DNA from: CAYMOV01 sp964392085
GTDB lineage: Bacteria; Oederibacteriota; Muellerivitia; Muellerivitales; Muellerivitaceae
Direction: 5' to 3'
NCBI GenBank assembly: GCA_964392085.1
Contig: CAYMOV010000015.1
Coordinates: 1-44,793 of the forward strand
Length of the DNA stretch: 44,793 nucleotides
Position 1 is the first letter of the stretch; each line of letters begins with the position of its first letter. This document shows positions 7,349-15,831 of this stretch, one piece after another. Under the pieces are notes generated by a model. It was not told where the DNA came from. It did not search any database and saw nothing but the letters and a program-made list of their open reading frames with translations. The position numbers and the translations under genes were made by a program.

Positions 7349-7788
7349 AAAACCCCTCGCGCGCGGCGGCTCCCCCGGTGGCGCCCGCCCCGGCCCCGAC
7401 CACCCTCCCTTTCCAACGGATCTTCCTGGTGACGGTTTCGGGCGGCGCCCTCGTGGCGGCTGTCTCCGCGCTCTTCGGGCAAAAGAACTTCGGCCTGGGC
7501 GCCCTGGTGGGAGCGTTGTTGGCGGGCGGGGGATTGTTCAGCCTGAAGGCGTCCCTCCGACGGGTCTTGTCCTCCACGCCCGTCCAAGGGAAGCGCCTTT
7601 TCTTCGCGGCCCAAGCGGCCCGATGGGTGCTTTGGGTGTTGGCGCTTTACCTGCTCCTGAAGGTTTCCACCGCCTGTTTGTTGGGTGCCGTGATCGCCTA
7701 CTTTTGGTTCTTGGGCGTCCTTTCCGTTTATGGCCTTCAATCGGCGAAGGGTGCCGTTCCGCCCAACGTTTCGGCGCAACCGGAATAA
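7345..7788 (+). CDS. atpI: ATP synthase subunit I
   Basis: The protein has 147 residues: a proline/alanine-rich N-terminus (about 1-22) and four transmembrane helices at about 24-45, 50-68, 85-103 and 106-125. This is the topology of the ATP synthase I protein, which assists assembly of the c ring. Sequence conservation in this family is low, so the call depends on topology and position between atpZ and atpB. ATG 7345 overlaps the atpZ stop in an ATGA junction, which implies translational coupling. Confidence 0.78.
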   Translation: MKNPSRAAAPPVAPAPAPTTLPFQRIFLVTVSGGALVAAVSALFGQKNFGLGALVGALLAGGGLFSLKASLRRVLSSTPVQGKRLFFAAQAARWVLWVLALYLLLKVSTACLLGAVIAYFWFLGVLSVYGLQSAKGAVPPNVSAQPE

Positions 7789-7859
7789 TCTTCGCCGGCG
7801 TTCCGGCCTGAAGGGCCCCCAAAATCCTTTTTAGGACAAATTTAAATTTATTGGGGTTT

Positions 7860-7888
7860 TTGACCGTCTTATTACAGGAAAATATGAC
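7860..7888 (+). promoter_or_regulatory. Candidate sigma70-type promoter before atpB
   Basis: TTGACC at 7860-7865 and TATGAC at 7883-7888 are separated by 17 bases, inside an AT-rich 246-bp gap between atpI and atpB. The -35 matches the E. coli-type consensus at five of six bases, the -10 at four of six. It would start a transcript for atpBEFHAGDC separate from atpZI. A hairpin GGGAA/TTCCC lies downstream at about 7940-7964. Confidence 0.45.
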
Positions 7889-8034
7889 GTGAGACAGTTG
7901 CCTCGGGCGGTGGTCCTGTTTAAACTGTGCGCCGCTTAGGGGAAGTTTTTTTAAATTCCCGTGTTTTTAGGGCCTTCCTTACCGAATCCGACGCCCTGTC
8001 CTCACCTACCATCCTGGGACCTTGGAAGAGAGCT

Positions 8035-8871
8035 ATGCACGAAGCGGCACATGTCGTCTCCATGGAACAGGCGGAACGCCCCCTCCTCATCCCGTTCCAC
8101 CACCTGGGGATGGAATACCTGATCAACCCCGCCACGATGGCCATGTTGGGATTGTTCCTGGTCATCCTCCTTTGGACCCTTTCCCGTTCCCGCCGACTGG
8201 TCCCTTCGGGCGCCCAGAACTTCTCCGAGTTGGTCATCGATTTCATCGAGGGCCTGGCCGAGCCCCTCATGGGTCGCCAAACGGCGTTCTTCATGCCTTT
8301 CCTGACCTTCCTCTTCCTCTACATTTTTTTCTGCAACCTGATCGGCCTGATCCCGGGGCTCCTGTCGCCGACGAGCCGCGTGGACGTCAACGTCAGCTTG
8401 GCCCTGTCGGTCTTCCTGATCACGCACGTCTGGGGCGTCAAGGTGCACGGCCTCGGCTACTTTAAGCACTTCCTGCCGCCGCCGATCCCCCTTCCGAAGC
8501 CCCTGGGCATGAAGATCCTCATGATGGCGATCTCGGCCTTCATGATGGTCCTGATGCCGGTCATCCACATCATCGGCGAGTTGGCCCGTCCCCTGTCGCT
8601 CACCATGCGGTTGTTCGGCAACATCATGGCCAAGGAGAAGCTCCTGGCGGTGTTGGTCCTCCTCATCGTGATCTTCTGGCCCATCTCGACCTTCACCAAG
8701 GCCCTGTCGGTGGTTCCCTTCGTCCTCCGCGCCCTGATCGTGGTGCTCGGCATCTTCGTGTCCTACGTCCAGGCCCTGGTGTTCACGCTCTTGGCCATGG
8801 TGTATATCGGCGGGGCGGTGCAGGAGCACGAGGGCCATGACGAGCATGGGGAAGAGGCGCCGGCGCACTGA
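8035..8871 (+). CDS. atpB: F-type ATP synthase subunit a
   Basis: Subunit a forms the ion half-channels of Fo beside the c ring. The protein is 278 residues from ATG 8035, which has GGAAGAGAG upstream; the longer in-frame start at 7927 adds residues without family similarity. Five to six membrane helices are visible. The signature ELARPLSLTMRLFGNIMAKE contains the essential arginine in LTMRLFGN, followed by a last helix with SYVQALVFTLLAMVYI. The tail HEGHDEHGEEAPAH is charged and histidine-rich. The stop lies ten bases before a GCCGTTRGCC repeat. Confidence 0.95.
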   Translation: MHEAAHVVSMEQAERPLLIPFHHLGMEYLINPATMAMLGLFLVILLWTLSRSRRLVPSGAQNFSELVIDFIEGLAEPLMGRQTAFFMPFLTFLFLYIFFCNLIGLIPGLLSPTSRVDVNVSLALSVFLITHVWGVKVHGLGYFKHFLPPPIPLPKPLGMKILMMAISAFMMVLMPVIHIIGELARPLSLTMRLFGNIMAKEKLLAVLVLLIVIFWPISTFTKALSVVPFVLRALIVVLGIFVSYVQALVFTLLAMVYIGGAVQEHEGHDEHGEEAPAH

Positions 8872-8880
8872 TAAAAAGCA

Positions 8881-8954
8881 GCCGTTAGCCGCTGGCCGTT
8901 AGCCGTTTGCTTCAGCATTACGACTAAGTCAAAAGCCAACGGCCATCGGCGCAG
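8881..8954. repeat. GCCGTTRGCC-family palindromic repeat in atpB-atpE gap
   Basis: GCCGTTAGCCGCTGGCCGTTAG (8881 onward) contains two tandem GCCGTTAGCC units. TGGCCGTT at 8893-8900 is exactly reverse-complemented by AACGGCCA at 8938-8945. The element is related to that at 2813-2943 and sits within the atp operon. Confidence 0.6.
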
Positions 8955-9041
8955 TTGTTGTGATCGTCGTGCCCCGCGAGGGGCGCCTGGTGGGCCGGCC
9001 CCCGCCGGTACCCCGGGCAACAATGGAACCAGGAGTCGCGC

Positions 9042-9413
9042 ATGAAGAAGCTCTGGTCGTTCGTGATGATGTTGGCCGGTTCGTTCGGCGTCGCCGCCGT
9101 CGCCGCCGCCGCGGAAGCCGCCCCGGCCGCCGAGGCCGCCGGGAAGGGTTCCCATGAAGCCGCGATTTTCTTCTCGGCCACGGTGATCGCGGCCGCCTTC
9201 GCGATCGGTTTGGGCACCATCGGCACCGGCCTGGGACAGGGCAACGCGGTCAGCAAGGCCGTGGAGGGCATCGCCCGCCAGCCTGAGGCCGCCGGTCCGA
9301 TCCAGACCAACATGATCATCGGTCTCGCCTTCATCGAGTCCATTTGCATCTACGCCTTGGTGGTGGCCCTGATCCTGTTGTTCGCCAACCCGTTCAAGGG
9401 CATCTTCGGCTGA
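9042..9413 (+). CDS. atpE: F-type ATP synthase subunit c
   Basis: Subunit c forms the rotating ring that carries coupling ions. The 123-residue protein is longer than the usual 75-90 because it has an N-terminal extension: MKKLWSFVMMLAGSFGVAAVAAAA looks like a signal peptide, followed by a short Ala/Glu linker. The hairpin then shows GTGLGQGNAVSKAVEG, the RQPEA loop (residues 79-83) and IESICIYALVVALILLFANP. The carboxylate is Glu99. Gln66, Ser100 and Tyr104 match positions used by Na+-binding c rings, while Thr62 replaces their usual Pro and Phe97 their Val. The start at 9042 has AGGAG upstream. Confidence 0.95.
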   Translation: MKKLWSFVMMLAGSFGVAAVAAAAEAAPAAEAAGKGSHEAAIFFSATVIAAAFAIGLGTIGTGLGQGNAVSKAVEGIARQPEAAGPIQTNMIIGLAFIESICIYALVVALILLFANPFKGIFG

Positions 9414-9443
9414 GAGAGCCTGCCTTAAACCCAGAAGCAGGGG

Positions 9444-9471
9444 CGCCGCCCGCCGTGAACCGCGGGCGGCG
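9444..9471 (+). other. GC-rich hairpin between atpE and atpF
   Basis: A perfect 10-bp stem, CGCCGCCCGC at 9444-9453 and its complement at 9462-9471, encloses an 8-nt loop. There is no following T tract, so it is not a classical terminator. In an operon where subunit c is needed in excess, it could stabilise the upstream message end or dampen downstream translation; this is inference. Confidence 0.6.
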
Positions 9472-9491
9472 GACCCCCCGAGGAACCCGAC

Positions 9492-9980
9492 ATGGAATTT
9501 GAAGCCTCCATTTTTTACCTCCAACTCATCACCTTTACCCTGGGCCTGATCCTGGCCTATTTCATCTACATGCCCTACCTCCGGGGTTGGATGGTGGAAC
9601 GCCGCAACCGCATCGCCGGCCAGCTGGATCAGGCCGAGAAGACCATGAAGGCCGCCGAGGCCCTCAAGGCCGAAGTGGACCAGAAGTCCCGGGAAATGGA
9701 CGAAAAGGCCCGCGCCGCGCTGGCCGACGCCCGCGCCGAGGCTGACCGGGCCCGCAACGAGATGGTGACCGCCGCCCGCGCCGAGGCCGACAAGATCCTG
9801 AAGGACGCACGCGCCTCCCTGGAACAGGAGAAGCAGGCCGCCCTCAAGTCCATCCAGTCCGAGGTGGGTGGGCTGGCCGTGGCCATCGCCGAGAAGATCC
9901 TCCGGTCCAGCGTGGACGCCAAGGCCCAGCAGAAGTTGATCGACGAAAGCCTGAAGGAACTGACGGCGAAGAGGAATTAA
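9492..9980 (+). CDS. atpF: F-type ATP synthase subunit b
   Basis: Subunit b is the membrane-anchored peripheral stalk. The 162-residue protein has one N-terminal transmembrane helix (about residues 7-28) then a long, highly charged coiled coil rich in Ala, Lys, Glu and Arg with the right-handed hendecad-like spacing typical of b. Near the C-terminus AVAIAEKILRSSVDAKAQQKLID resembles the delta-binding end. Only one b gene is present, so a homodimer is expected. ATG 9492 has CCCGAGGAACCC upstream. The stop overlaps the first bases of a terminator-like hairpin. Confidence 0.93.
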   Translation: MEFEASIFYLQLITFTLGLILAYFIYMPYLRGWMVERRNRIAGQLDQAEKTMKAAEALKAEVDQKSREMDEKARAALADARAEADRARNEMVTAARAEADKILKDARASLEQEKQAALKSIQSEVGGLAVAIAEKILRSSVDAKAQQKLIDESLKELTAKRN

Positions 9981-10011
9981 AACCCCTGACGAATCACAAA
10001 TCAGGGGTTTT
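9979..10011 (+). terminator. Terminator-like hairpin inside the atp operon
   Basis: A perfect 11-bp stem, AAAACCCCTGA at 9979-9989 and TCAGGGGTTTT at 10001-10011, has an 11-nt loop and ends in T4. It begins at the atpF stop codon. It would act as a bidirectional, probably leaky terminator or attenuator between the Fo and F1 genes. Confidence 0.6.
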
Positions 10012-10038
10012 ATCCCGAAGCCATACAGGCTGAGGGAT
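10012..10038. repeat. REP-like hairpin with TGA/GAA interior loop (copy 1)
   Basis: The structure reads ATCCC-gaa-GCC-ataca-GGC-tga-GGGAT: two perfect stem blocks separated by opposing GAA and TGA triplets. The same plan, with the triplets swapped, occurs after atpC at 15355-15381. It follows directly on the terminator-like hairpin. Confidence 0.6.
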
Positions 10039-10087
10039 CTAGCTCGAGGACAAAAGAGCTGAGGATCTGTCTAAACGAGGTGCCGAC

Positions 10088-10621
10088 GTGGAAAGCCTGA
10101 TCGCCGAAAAATACGCCCTGGCCCTCTTCGAGGCCGCCGGGGACGCGAAGGCCAAGGCCGCCTTGGGGCAAGAACTGTCGGGCCTCCATCGGGCCCTGGC
10201 GGCCCAAAGCGAACTGGGCAACGTCCTGGAACACCCCCGGCTCCCGGTCGCCGACAAGTTGGCGGCCCTGGGCGCCGTGCTGTCCCCCAAACCCTCCCCG
10301 ATCCTGGAAAGGTTCCTGGGGTTGTTGATCGACAAGAAGCGCGCGAAGCACCTGTCCCAGGTCGTGGAGGAGTACCAAAAACTCCTCTTGGCCTCCGAGG
10401 GGAAGGCGCCGGTGCGGGTGTTGACCCCCACGGCTTTGACCGCGGCCCAGCGCGACGCCCTGGTGAAACGCGTGAAGGACCAGTTCGGGGTGACCGCCGA
10501 ACTGCGCGAAGAGGTCCGGCCGGACCTCGTGGGCGGCATGATCCTGTACCTGGGCGAGAAGCGTCTCGACGCCACCGTCCTGGGCCAGTTGGAACGCCTG
10601 AAGCAAGAATTGATGTCGTAG
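10088..10621 (+). CDS. atpH: F-type ATP synthase subunit delta
   Basis: The delta subunit (OSCP homologue) joins the peripheral stalk to the top of F1. The protein has 177 residues, the usual length, with an N-terminal helical domain beginning LIAEKYALALFEAAG and the conserved C-terminal domain containing LREEVRPDLVGGMILYLGEK, which matches the family signature around VDPSLIGGFVI. The start is GTG 10088 with CGAGGTG upstream. It lies between two repeat-like hairpins. Confidence 0.93.
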   Translation: MESLIAEKYALALFEAAGDAKAKAALGQELSGLHRALAAQSELGNVLEHPRLPVADKLAALGAVLSPKPSPILERFLGLLIDKKRAKHLSQVVEEYQKLLLASEGKAPVRVLTPTALTAAQRDALVKRVKDQFGVTAELREEVRPDLVGGMILYLGEKRLDATVLGQLERLKQELMS

Positions 10622-10637
10622 ATCGCCGGCAGCTGAC

Positions 10638-10670
10638 CGCCCTTCGAGGCGCTTCGCGCTCCTCAGGGCG
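10638..10670. repeat. REP-like hairpin CCTTCG...CTCAGG (copy 2)
   Basis: GCCC-TTC (10639-10645) faces TCA-GGGC (10663-10669) around a GCG/CGC tip with loop CTTCG. It is the complement-sense form of the elements at 10012-10038 and 15355-15381. It resembles the widely seen CCTTCG/CTCAGG type of bacterial intergenic repeat. It lies in the atpH-atpA gap. Confidence 0.55.
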
Positions 10671-10742
10671 CTGGTTTTTCAAGACGCTGGTAGACGGCCG
10701 CAAACGCCTTTCGTTTAAAGCTGACTTTCAAGGAGTCGAGCC

Positions 10743-12251
10743 GTGGCCAACCTTCAAGCCGACGAGATCACGAAAATCCTGAAATCCCGGATCGCGGGCT
10801 TCAAGCCCGAAGCCGACCTCGATGAGGTCGGTGAGGTCATCAAGGTGGGCGACGGCGTCGCCTCCATTTATGGCCTCAAGAAGGCCATGGCCGGCGAGCT
10901 CCTGAAGTTCCCGAACGACGTGTTCGGCATCGCCCTCAACCTGGAATCGGACGTCGTCGGCGCCGTGCTCCTGGGCGAGTCCGAGAAGGTCAAGGAAGGC
11001 GACCCGGTGCACCTGACCGGCCGCATCGCCGAGGTGCCCACGGGCAAGGGCATGCTGGGCCGCGTGGTGGACCCACTGGGCAACCCCATCGACGGCAAGG
11101 GCCCCATCCAGGCCGAGGCCACCCGGCGCATCGAGTTCCGCGCACCGGGCGTGGTGCAGCGCCAACCCGTCAAGGAACCGATCCAGACCGGCATCAAGGC
11201 CATCGACGCCATGATCCCCGTGGGCCGCGGCCAGCGCGAGTTGATCATCGGCGACCGCCAAACCGGCAAGACCGCCGTGGCCGTGGACGCCATCCTGAAC
11301 CAAAAGGGCCAGGACGTCATGTGCGTGTACGTGGCCATCGGCCAGAAGCGCTCGACCGTCGTCAACGTGGTGAAGACCCTCGAGGAAAACGGGGCCATGG
11401 ACTATTGCGTGGTCGTGGCCGCCACGGCTTCCGAACCCGCGCCCCTGCAGTACATCGCCCCCTACGCCGGCTGCGCCATCGCCGAGCACTTCACCTACAA
11501 CGGCGGCCACGCCCTGGTGATCTACGACGACCTGTCGAAGCACGCCGTGGCCTACCGCGAAATGTCGCTCCTCCTGCGCCGCCCGCCGGGACGCGAGGCC
11601 TACCCGGGCGACGTGTTCTACCTGCACAGCCGCCTTTTGGAGCGCGCCTGCAAGCTGAACGACAAGCTGGGCGGCGGTTCTCTCACCGCCCTTCCGATCA
11701 TCGAGACCCAGGCCAACGACGTGACGGCGTACATCCCGACCAACGTCATCTCGATCACGGACGGCCAGATCTTCCTCGAATCCAACCTGTTCAACTCCGG
11801 CATCCGGCCGGCCATCAACGTCGGCATCTCGGTGTCGCGCGTCGGCGGCAACGCCCAGACCAAAGCCACCAAGCAGGTGGCGGGCCGCCTGAAGCTGGAC
11901 CTTGCCCAGTACTACGAACTCGCGGCCTTCGCCCAGTTCGGCGCCGAGCTCGACAAGGCCTCCATGGCCCAGCTCAACCGGGGCCAACGCATGGTGGAAC
12001 TGCTCAAGCAACCCCAGTACACCCCCTACTCCATGGAAGACCAGGTCTGCTCGATCTACGCGGGCGTCAACGGCTACATGGACACGGTGCCCCTCGACAA
12101 GGTGCGGGCCTTCGAACAGGGCCTATTGGCCACCTTGAAGGCCAAGCACGCCCCGGTCCTGAAGGACATCAAGGACAAGAAGCAGATCACCGACGAGACC
12201 AAGGCCAAGCTGGACGCCGCCGTGAAGGACTACGCCGCGAACTTCAAGTAA
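10743..12251 (+). CDS. atpA: F-type ATP synthase subunit alpha
   Basis: Alpha is the regulatory nucleotide-binding subunit of F1. The 502-residue protein has the N-terminal beta barrel (GDGVASIYGLKKAMAGELL), Walker A GDRQTGKTA near residue 170, AIGQKRSTV near 200, the Walker B-type strand ALVIYDDLSKHAVAYR near 265, and the C-terminal helical bundle ending KDYAANFK. Length and motifs are fully canonical. The start is GTG 10743 with AAGGAG upstream. No irregularity was seen. Confidence 0.97.
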   Translation: MANLQADEITKILKSRIAGFKPEADLDEVGEVIKVGDGVASIYGLKKAMAGELLKFPNDVFGIALNLESDVVGAVLLGESEKVKEGDPVHLTGRIAEVPTGKGMLGRVVDPLGNPIDGKGPIQAEATRRIEFRAPGVVQRQPVKEPIQTGIKAIDAMIPVGRGQRELIIGDRQTGKTAVAVDAILNQKGQDVMCVYVAIGQKRSTVVNVVKTLEENGAMDYCVVVAATASEPAPLQYIAPYAGCAIAEHFTYNGGHALVIYDDLSKHAVAYREMSLLLRRPPGREAYPGDVFYLHSRLLERACKLNDKLGGGSLTALPIIETQANDVTAYIPTNVISITDGQIFLESNLFNSGIRPAINVGISVSRVGGNAQTKATKQVAGRLKLDLAQYYELAAFAQFGAELDKASMAQLNRGQRMVELLKQPQYTPYSMEDQVCSIYAGVNGYMDTVPLDKVRAFEQGLLATLKAKHAPVLKDIKDKKQITDETKAKLDAAVKDYAANFK

Positions 12252-12263
12252 GCCACTACTTTG

Positions 12264-12364
12264 TCAGCCGCTGATGAACACGGATGAACTCAGATTAAGG
12301 AAGATGTTTAGGGACTGAAAAACAAAAAGATTCATCGGTGTGAATCCATGTTCATCGGTGGCTC
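12264..12364. repeat. CACGGATGAAC-family inverted repeat, no gene inside
   Basis: The left arm, 12264-12300, contains an 18-mer (12273-12290) identical to 28825-28842. The right arm contains TTCATCGGTGGCTC (12351-12364), the exact reverse complement of 28817-28830. The interior shares GGACTGAAAA (12312-12321) with 28863-28872. It therefore looks like a short, gene-less version of the element that bounds the GxxExxY gene. It fills the atpA-atpG gap. Confidence 0.75.
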
Positions 12365-12417
12365 AAAATAGCCTGGCTGTGCTGTTGCTTTAAAGCGGTA
12401 GGGAGAAAGGCCGAAAA

Positions 12418-13281
12418 GTGCCAAACATCCGAGAGATTAAGGTACGCATCCAAAGCGTCCAGAACATCGGAAAGATCACCCAGGCCATGAAGGTCGTAGC
12501 CTCGGCCCGCATGAAAAAGGCCCAGGAACGGATCCTGGGGGCTCGGCCCTATGCCTTCCGCCTGGCTGACGTGATCCACGACCTGTCGCTGAGCGTGGAC
12601 CGGTCCCTGCACCCCCTGTTCGCCAAGAACCCCGAGGGCAAAAAGGCCCTGTTGGTGGTGACGGCCGACCGGGGCCTCTGCGGCAGCTTCAACGCCAACG
12701 TCCTGCGCCGCACCCAGGCCTACCTGCGGGAAAACCCGACCGCGACCTTGATGACCGTGGGGCGCAAGAGCCGTGACTTCCTGAAGCGCCGGGGATTCGC
12801 CCTGCGCAATGACTGGATCGGCGTGTTCCCCGCGGTGACCGAGGACTCGGTGAACGCCATCACCAAGGAAATCGTGACCCTCTTCATCCGGGAGAACTAC
12901 ACCTCGGTGGAAGTGATCTACAACGAGTTCAAGAACCTGGTCCAGCAGAAGCTGACCGTGGAACAGGTGCTTCCCTTGGACCCGGCGGTGCTGAAGGGCG
13001 ACCGGTCCACGGACTACGCCGGGGGCGAATTCCTGTTCGAACCGGGGGTCGACGAGATCCTCGAGGTCATCCTGCCGAAGTACCTGAGCACGGAGGTCCG
13101 CCGCATCCTGCTGGAGAGCTTCTCCTCGGAGATGGCGGCCCGCCGCATGGCCATGGAATCGGCCAGCAAGAACGCCCGCGAGATGATCGCGCGCCTGACG
13201 TTGGAGTACAACCGGGCGCGCCAAGCCGCCATCACCAAGGAAATCGCCGAGATCGTCGGCGGTGCCGCGGCGCTGCAATAA
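12418..13281 (+). CDS. atpG: F-type ATP synthase subunit gamma
   Basis: Gamma is the central rotor shaft. The 287-residue protein starts with the canonical N-terminal helix PNIREIKVRIQSVQNIGKIT followed by QAMKVVASARMKKAQ and contains TADRGLCGSFNANV near residue 80. The C-terminal helix ends LEYNRARQAAITKEIAEIVGG, whose NxxRQxxIT core is the family signature. The start is GTG 12418 with GGGAGAAAGG upstream. The length is normal and no insert is seen. Confidence 0.95.
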   Translation: MPNIREIKVRIQSVQNIGKITQAMKVVASARMKKAQERILGARPYAFRLADVIHDLSLSVDRSLHPLFAKNPEGKKALLVVTADRGLCGSFNANVLRRTQAYLRENPTATLMTVGRKSRDFLKRRGFALRNDWIGVFPAVTEDSVNAITKEIVTLFIRENYTSVEVIYNEFKNLVQQKLTVEQVLPLDPAVLKGDRSTDYAGGEFLFEPGVDEILEVILPKYLSTEVRRILLESFSSEMAARRMAMESASKNAREMIARLTLEYNRARQAAITKEIAEIVGGAAALQ

Positions 13282-13310
13282 GCGCGGAAACAAGGCGCTG
13301 GATCTTGAGC

Positions 13311-13330
13311 CTGGGGTCCAAAAACCCCGG
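13311..13330 (+). other. Short hairpin between atpG and atpD
   Basis: CTGGGGT (13311-13317) pairs with ACCCCGG (13324-13330), one G-T wobble, around a 6-nt loop. No T tract follows. It is the only structured element seen in the 90-bp atpG-atpD gap. Confidence 0.4.
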
Positions 13331-13371
13331 GTGAAGCACTAAAACCAAATACTGATCTTGTTGGAGGACTC

Positions 13372-14796
<1,425 letters not shown>

Positions 14797-14800
14797 ATCA

Positions 14801-14890
14801 TTCACCACGGAGGGCGCGGAGGACACGGAGTTGCCTGAGTTTGGGCCAACTCCTTTTTTCCCCCGCGCTTCCCGTGTACCCCGTGGTTCA
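14801..14890. repeat. CACCACGGAG-family inverted repeat in atpD-atpC gap
   Basis: TTCACCACGG (14801-14810) is opposed by CCGTGGTTC (14881-14889), and a second CACGGAG at 14824-14830 faces CCCGTGTACC near 14871-14880. The arms match those at 722-900 and 4541-4640. The transcript could fold into an 80-nt imperfect hairpin just before atpC. Confidence 0.65.
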
Positions 14891-14901
14891 AAAGGTTTCC
14901 C

Positions 14902-15324
14902 ATGGCGAAGACATTCAAGCTCAGCATTGTGACGCCGGAGCGGCAGGCCGTTTCGCTCGACGCGGACTCGGTGATCCTGCCGGGCCTGCTAGGGTCTTTC
15001 GGGGTGCTGGCCGAGCACGCGCCCATGCTGGCGGCCCTCAAGCCGGGGCTCGTCAAGGTGGAGCACGGCAACGTCTGCGACCTGTACGCCTGCTCCGGGG
15101 GATTCGCCGAGGTCACGGGCGACAAGCTGATCGTCTTGGCCGATAGCCTGGAATCCTCCGGCGAGATCGATGCCGATCGGGCCAAGAAGGCCCTGCAACG
15201 GGCCGAGGAGCGCTTGACCAAGCGCCCCGCCGGGACCGACGCGGAAAGGGCCCAGAAGGCCCTGGACCGCGCGCGCGCCCGCCTGATCGTGCTGGAAACC
15301 CAATTGGCGGCCGCAAAAAAATAA
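14902..15324 (+). CDS. atpC: F-type ATP synthase subunit epsilon
   Basis: Epsilon is the rotor-end regulatory subunit. The 140-residue protein has the N-terminal beta sandwich (KLSIVTPERQAVSLDADSVI, then FGVLAEHAPMLAALKPG) and a two-helix C-terminal domain rich in Ala, Arg and Lys (DADRAKKALQRAEERL and QKALDRARARLIVLE). The C-terminal helices are those that can inhibit ATP hydrolysis in other bacteria. The start at ATG 14902 has a modest AAAGG upstream. Its stop codon lies in the stem of the following hairpin. Confidence 0.93.
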   Translation: MAKTFKLSIVTPERQAVSLDADSVILPGLLGSFGVLAEHAPMLAALKPGLVKVEHGNVCDLYACSGGFAEVTGDKLIVLADSLESSGEIDADRAKKALQRAEERLTKRPAGTDAERAQKALDRARARLIVLETQLAAAKK

Positions 15325-15356
15325 ACCCCCTGATTGGCTCAAAACAGAGGGTTTAT
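15321..15356 (+). terminator. Hairpin at the end of atpC
   Basis: ATAAACCC (15321-15328, containing the atpC stop) pairs perfectly with GGGTTTAT (15349-15356). It parallels the AAAACCCC hairpin at the end of atpF, and like that one is followed immediately by a TGA/GAA interior-loop element. The T content is low, so it may be a weak terminator. Confidence 0.45.
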
Positions 15357-15381
15357 CCTGAGGTCAAAAAGACCGAAGGAT
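15355..15381. repeat. REP-like hairpin with TGA/GAA interior loop (copy 3)
   Basis: The structure reads ATCC-tga-GGTC-aaaaa-GACC-gaa-GGAT. Both stem blocks are perfect, with opposing TGA and GAA triplets. It is the mirror arrangement of 10012-10038. Confidence 0.62.
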
Positions 15382-15425
15382 CCGAATTCAAGGATTGCGC
15401 CTCTAGGTCTATTGCGTCCCTCCCG

Positions 15426-15456
15426 GCCCCCCGGATATCCTCCGGGGGGCTTTTTT
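15426..15456 (+). terminator. Rho-independent terminator closing the atp operon
   Basis: A perfect 10-bp stem, GCCCCCCGGA at 15426-15435 and its complement at 15441-15450, has a 5-nt loop and is followed by six T. It is the strongest intrinsic terminator in the window and marks the end of the atp transcript. Confidence 0.9.
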
Positions 15457-15477
15457 GTTTCATCCCCGGAGGCTTCC

Positions 15478-15831
15478 ATGAAGATCACCCTGTACCAGAA
15501 ACCCACCTGCACCACCTGCCGCCAAGTGTTCAAGGCGCTCCAGGAATCCGGGGTGGATTTCGACGCCGTCGACTATTACGTCAAGCCCTTGTCCAAGGCC
15601 AAACTGAAGGACCTGCTGAGGAAAATGGACATGTCGGCGGTGTTCCTCCTGCGCTCGAAGGAAGAGATCTACAAGAAACTCAAGTTGGCGGAGAAGAAGG
15701 AATTCATGAGCGAGGACCAGATCCTGGCCCTCATGGTCAAGCACCCGGACCTCGTGCAACGGCCCATCGTGGAGAAGGGGGACAAGGCCATCCTGGCCCG
15801 CCCCGCGGAACTGCTCAAGGAGATCCTCTAG
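15478..15831 (+). CDS. ArsC/Spx-family thioredoxin-fold protein
   Basis: This 117-residue protein begins MKITLYQKPTCTTCRQVFKALQ, the ArsC/Spx/YffB N-terminus with a CTTC redox pair (Cys11 and Cys14). The C-terminal half has KHPDLVQRPIVEKGDKAILARP, matching the conserved R-P-I-V segment of this superfamily. The family includes glutaredoxin-dependent arsenate reductases and regulators without reductase activity; no ars genes are nearby, so arsenate reduction is unproven. ATG 15478 has CCGGAGG upstream and follows the atp terminator. Its stop abuts the Rieske gene start. Confidence 0.82.
   Translation: MKITLYQKPTCTTCRQVFKALQESGVDFDAVDYYVKPLSKAKLKDLLRKMDMSAVFLLRSKEEIYKKLKLAEKKEFMSEDQILALMVKHPDLVQRPIVEKGDKAILARPAELLKEIL

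Noticed and set aside
9090..9150. GCC-rich low-complexity tract as a tandem repeat
   Set aside because: It is the Ala-rich signal and linker region of subunit c, explained by codon choice.
10728..12011. Long minus-strand open frame opposite atpA (over 400 codons)
   Set aside because: It is antisense to a fully conserved alpha subunit gene. Its composition is His/Val/Gly/Asp-rich, as expected from the complement of GC-rich codons, and it has no domain.
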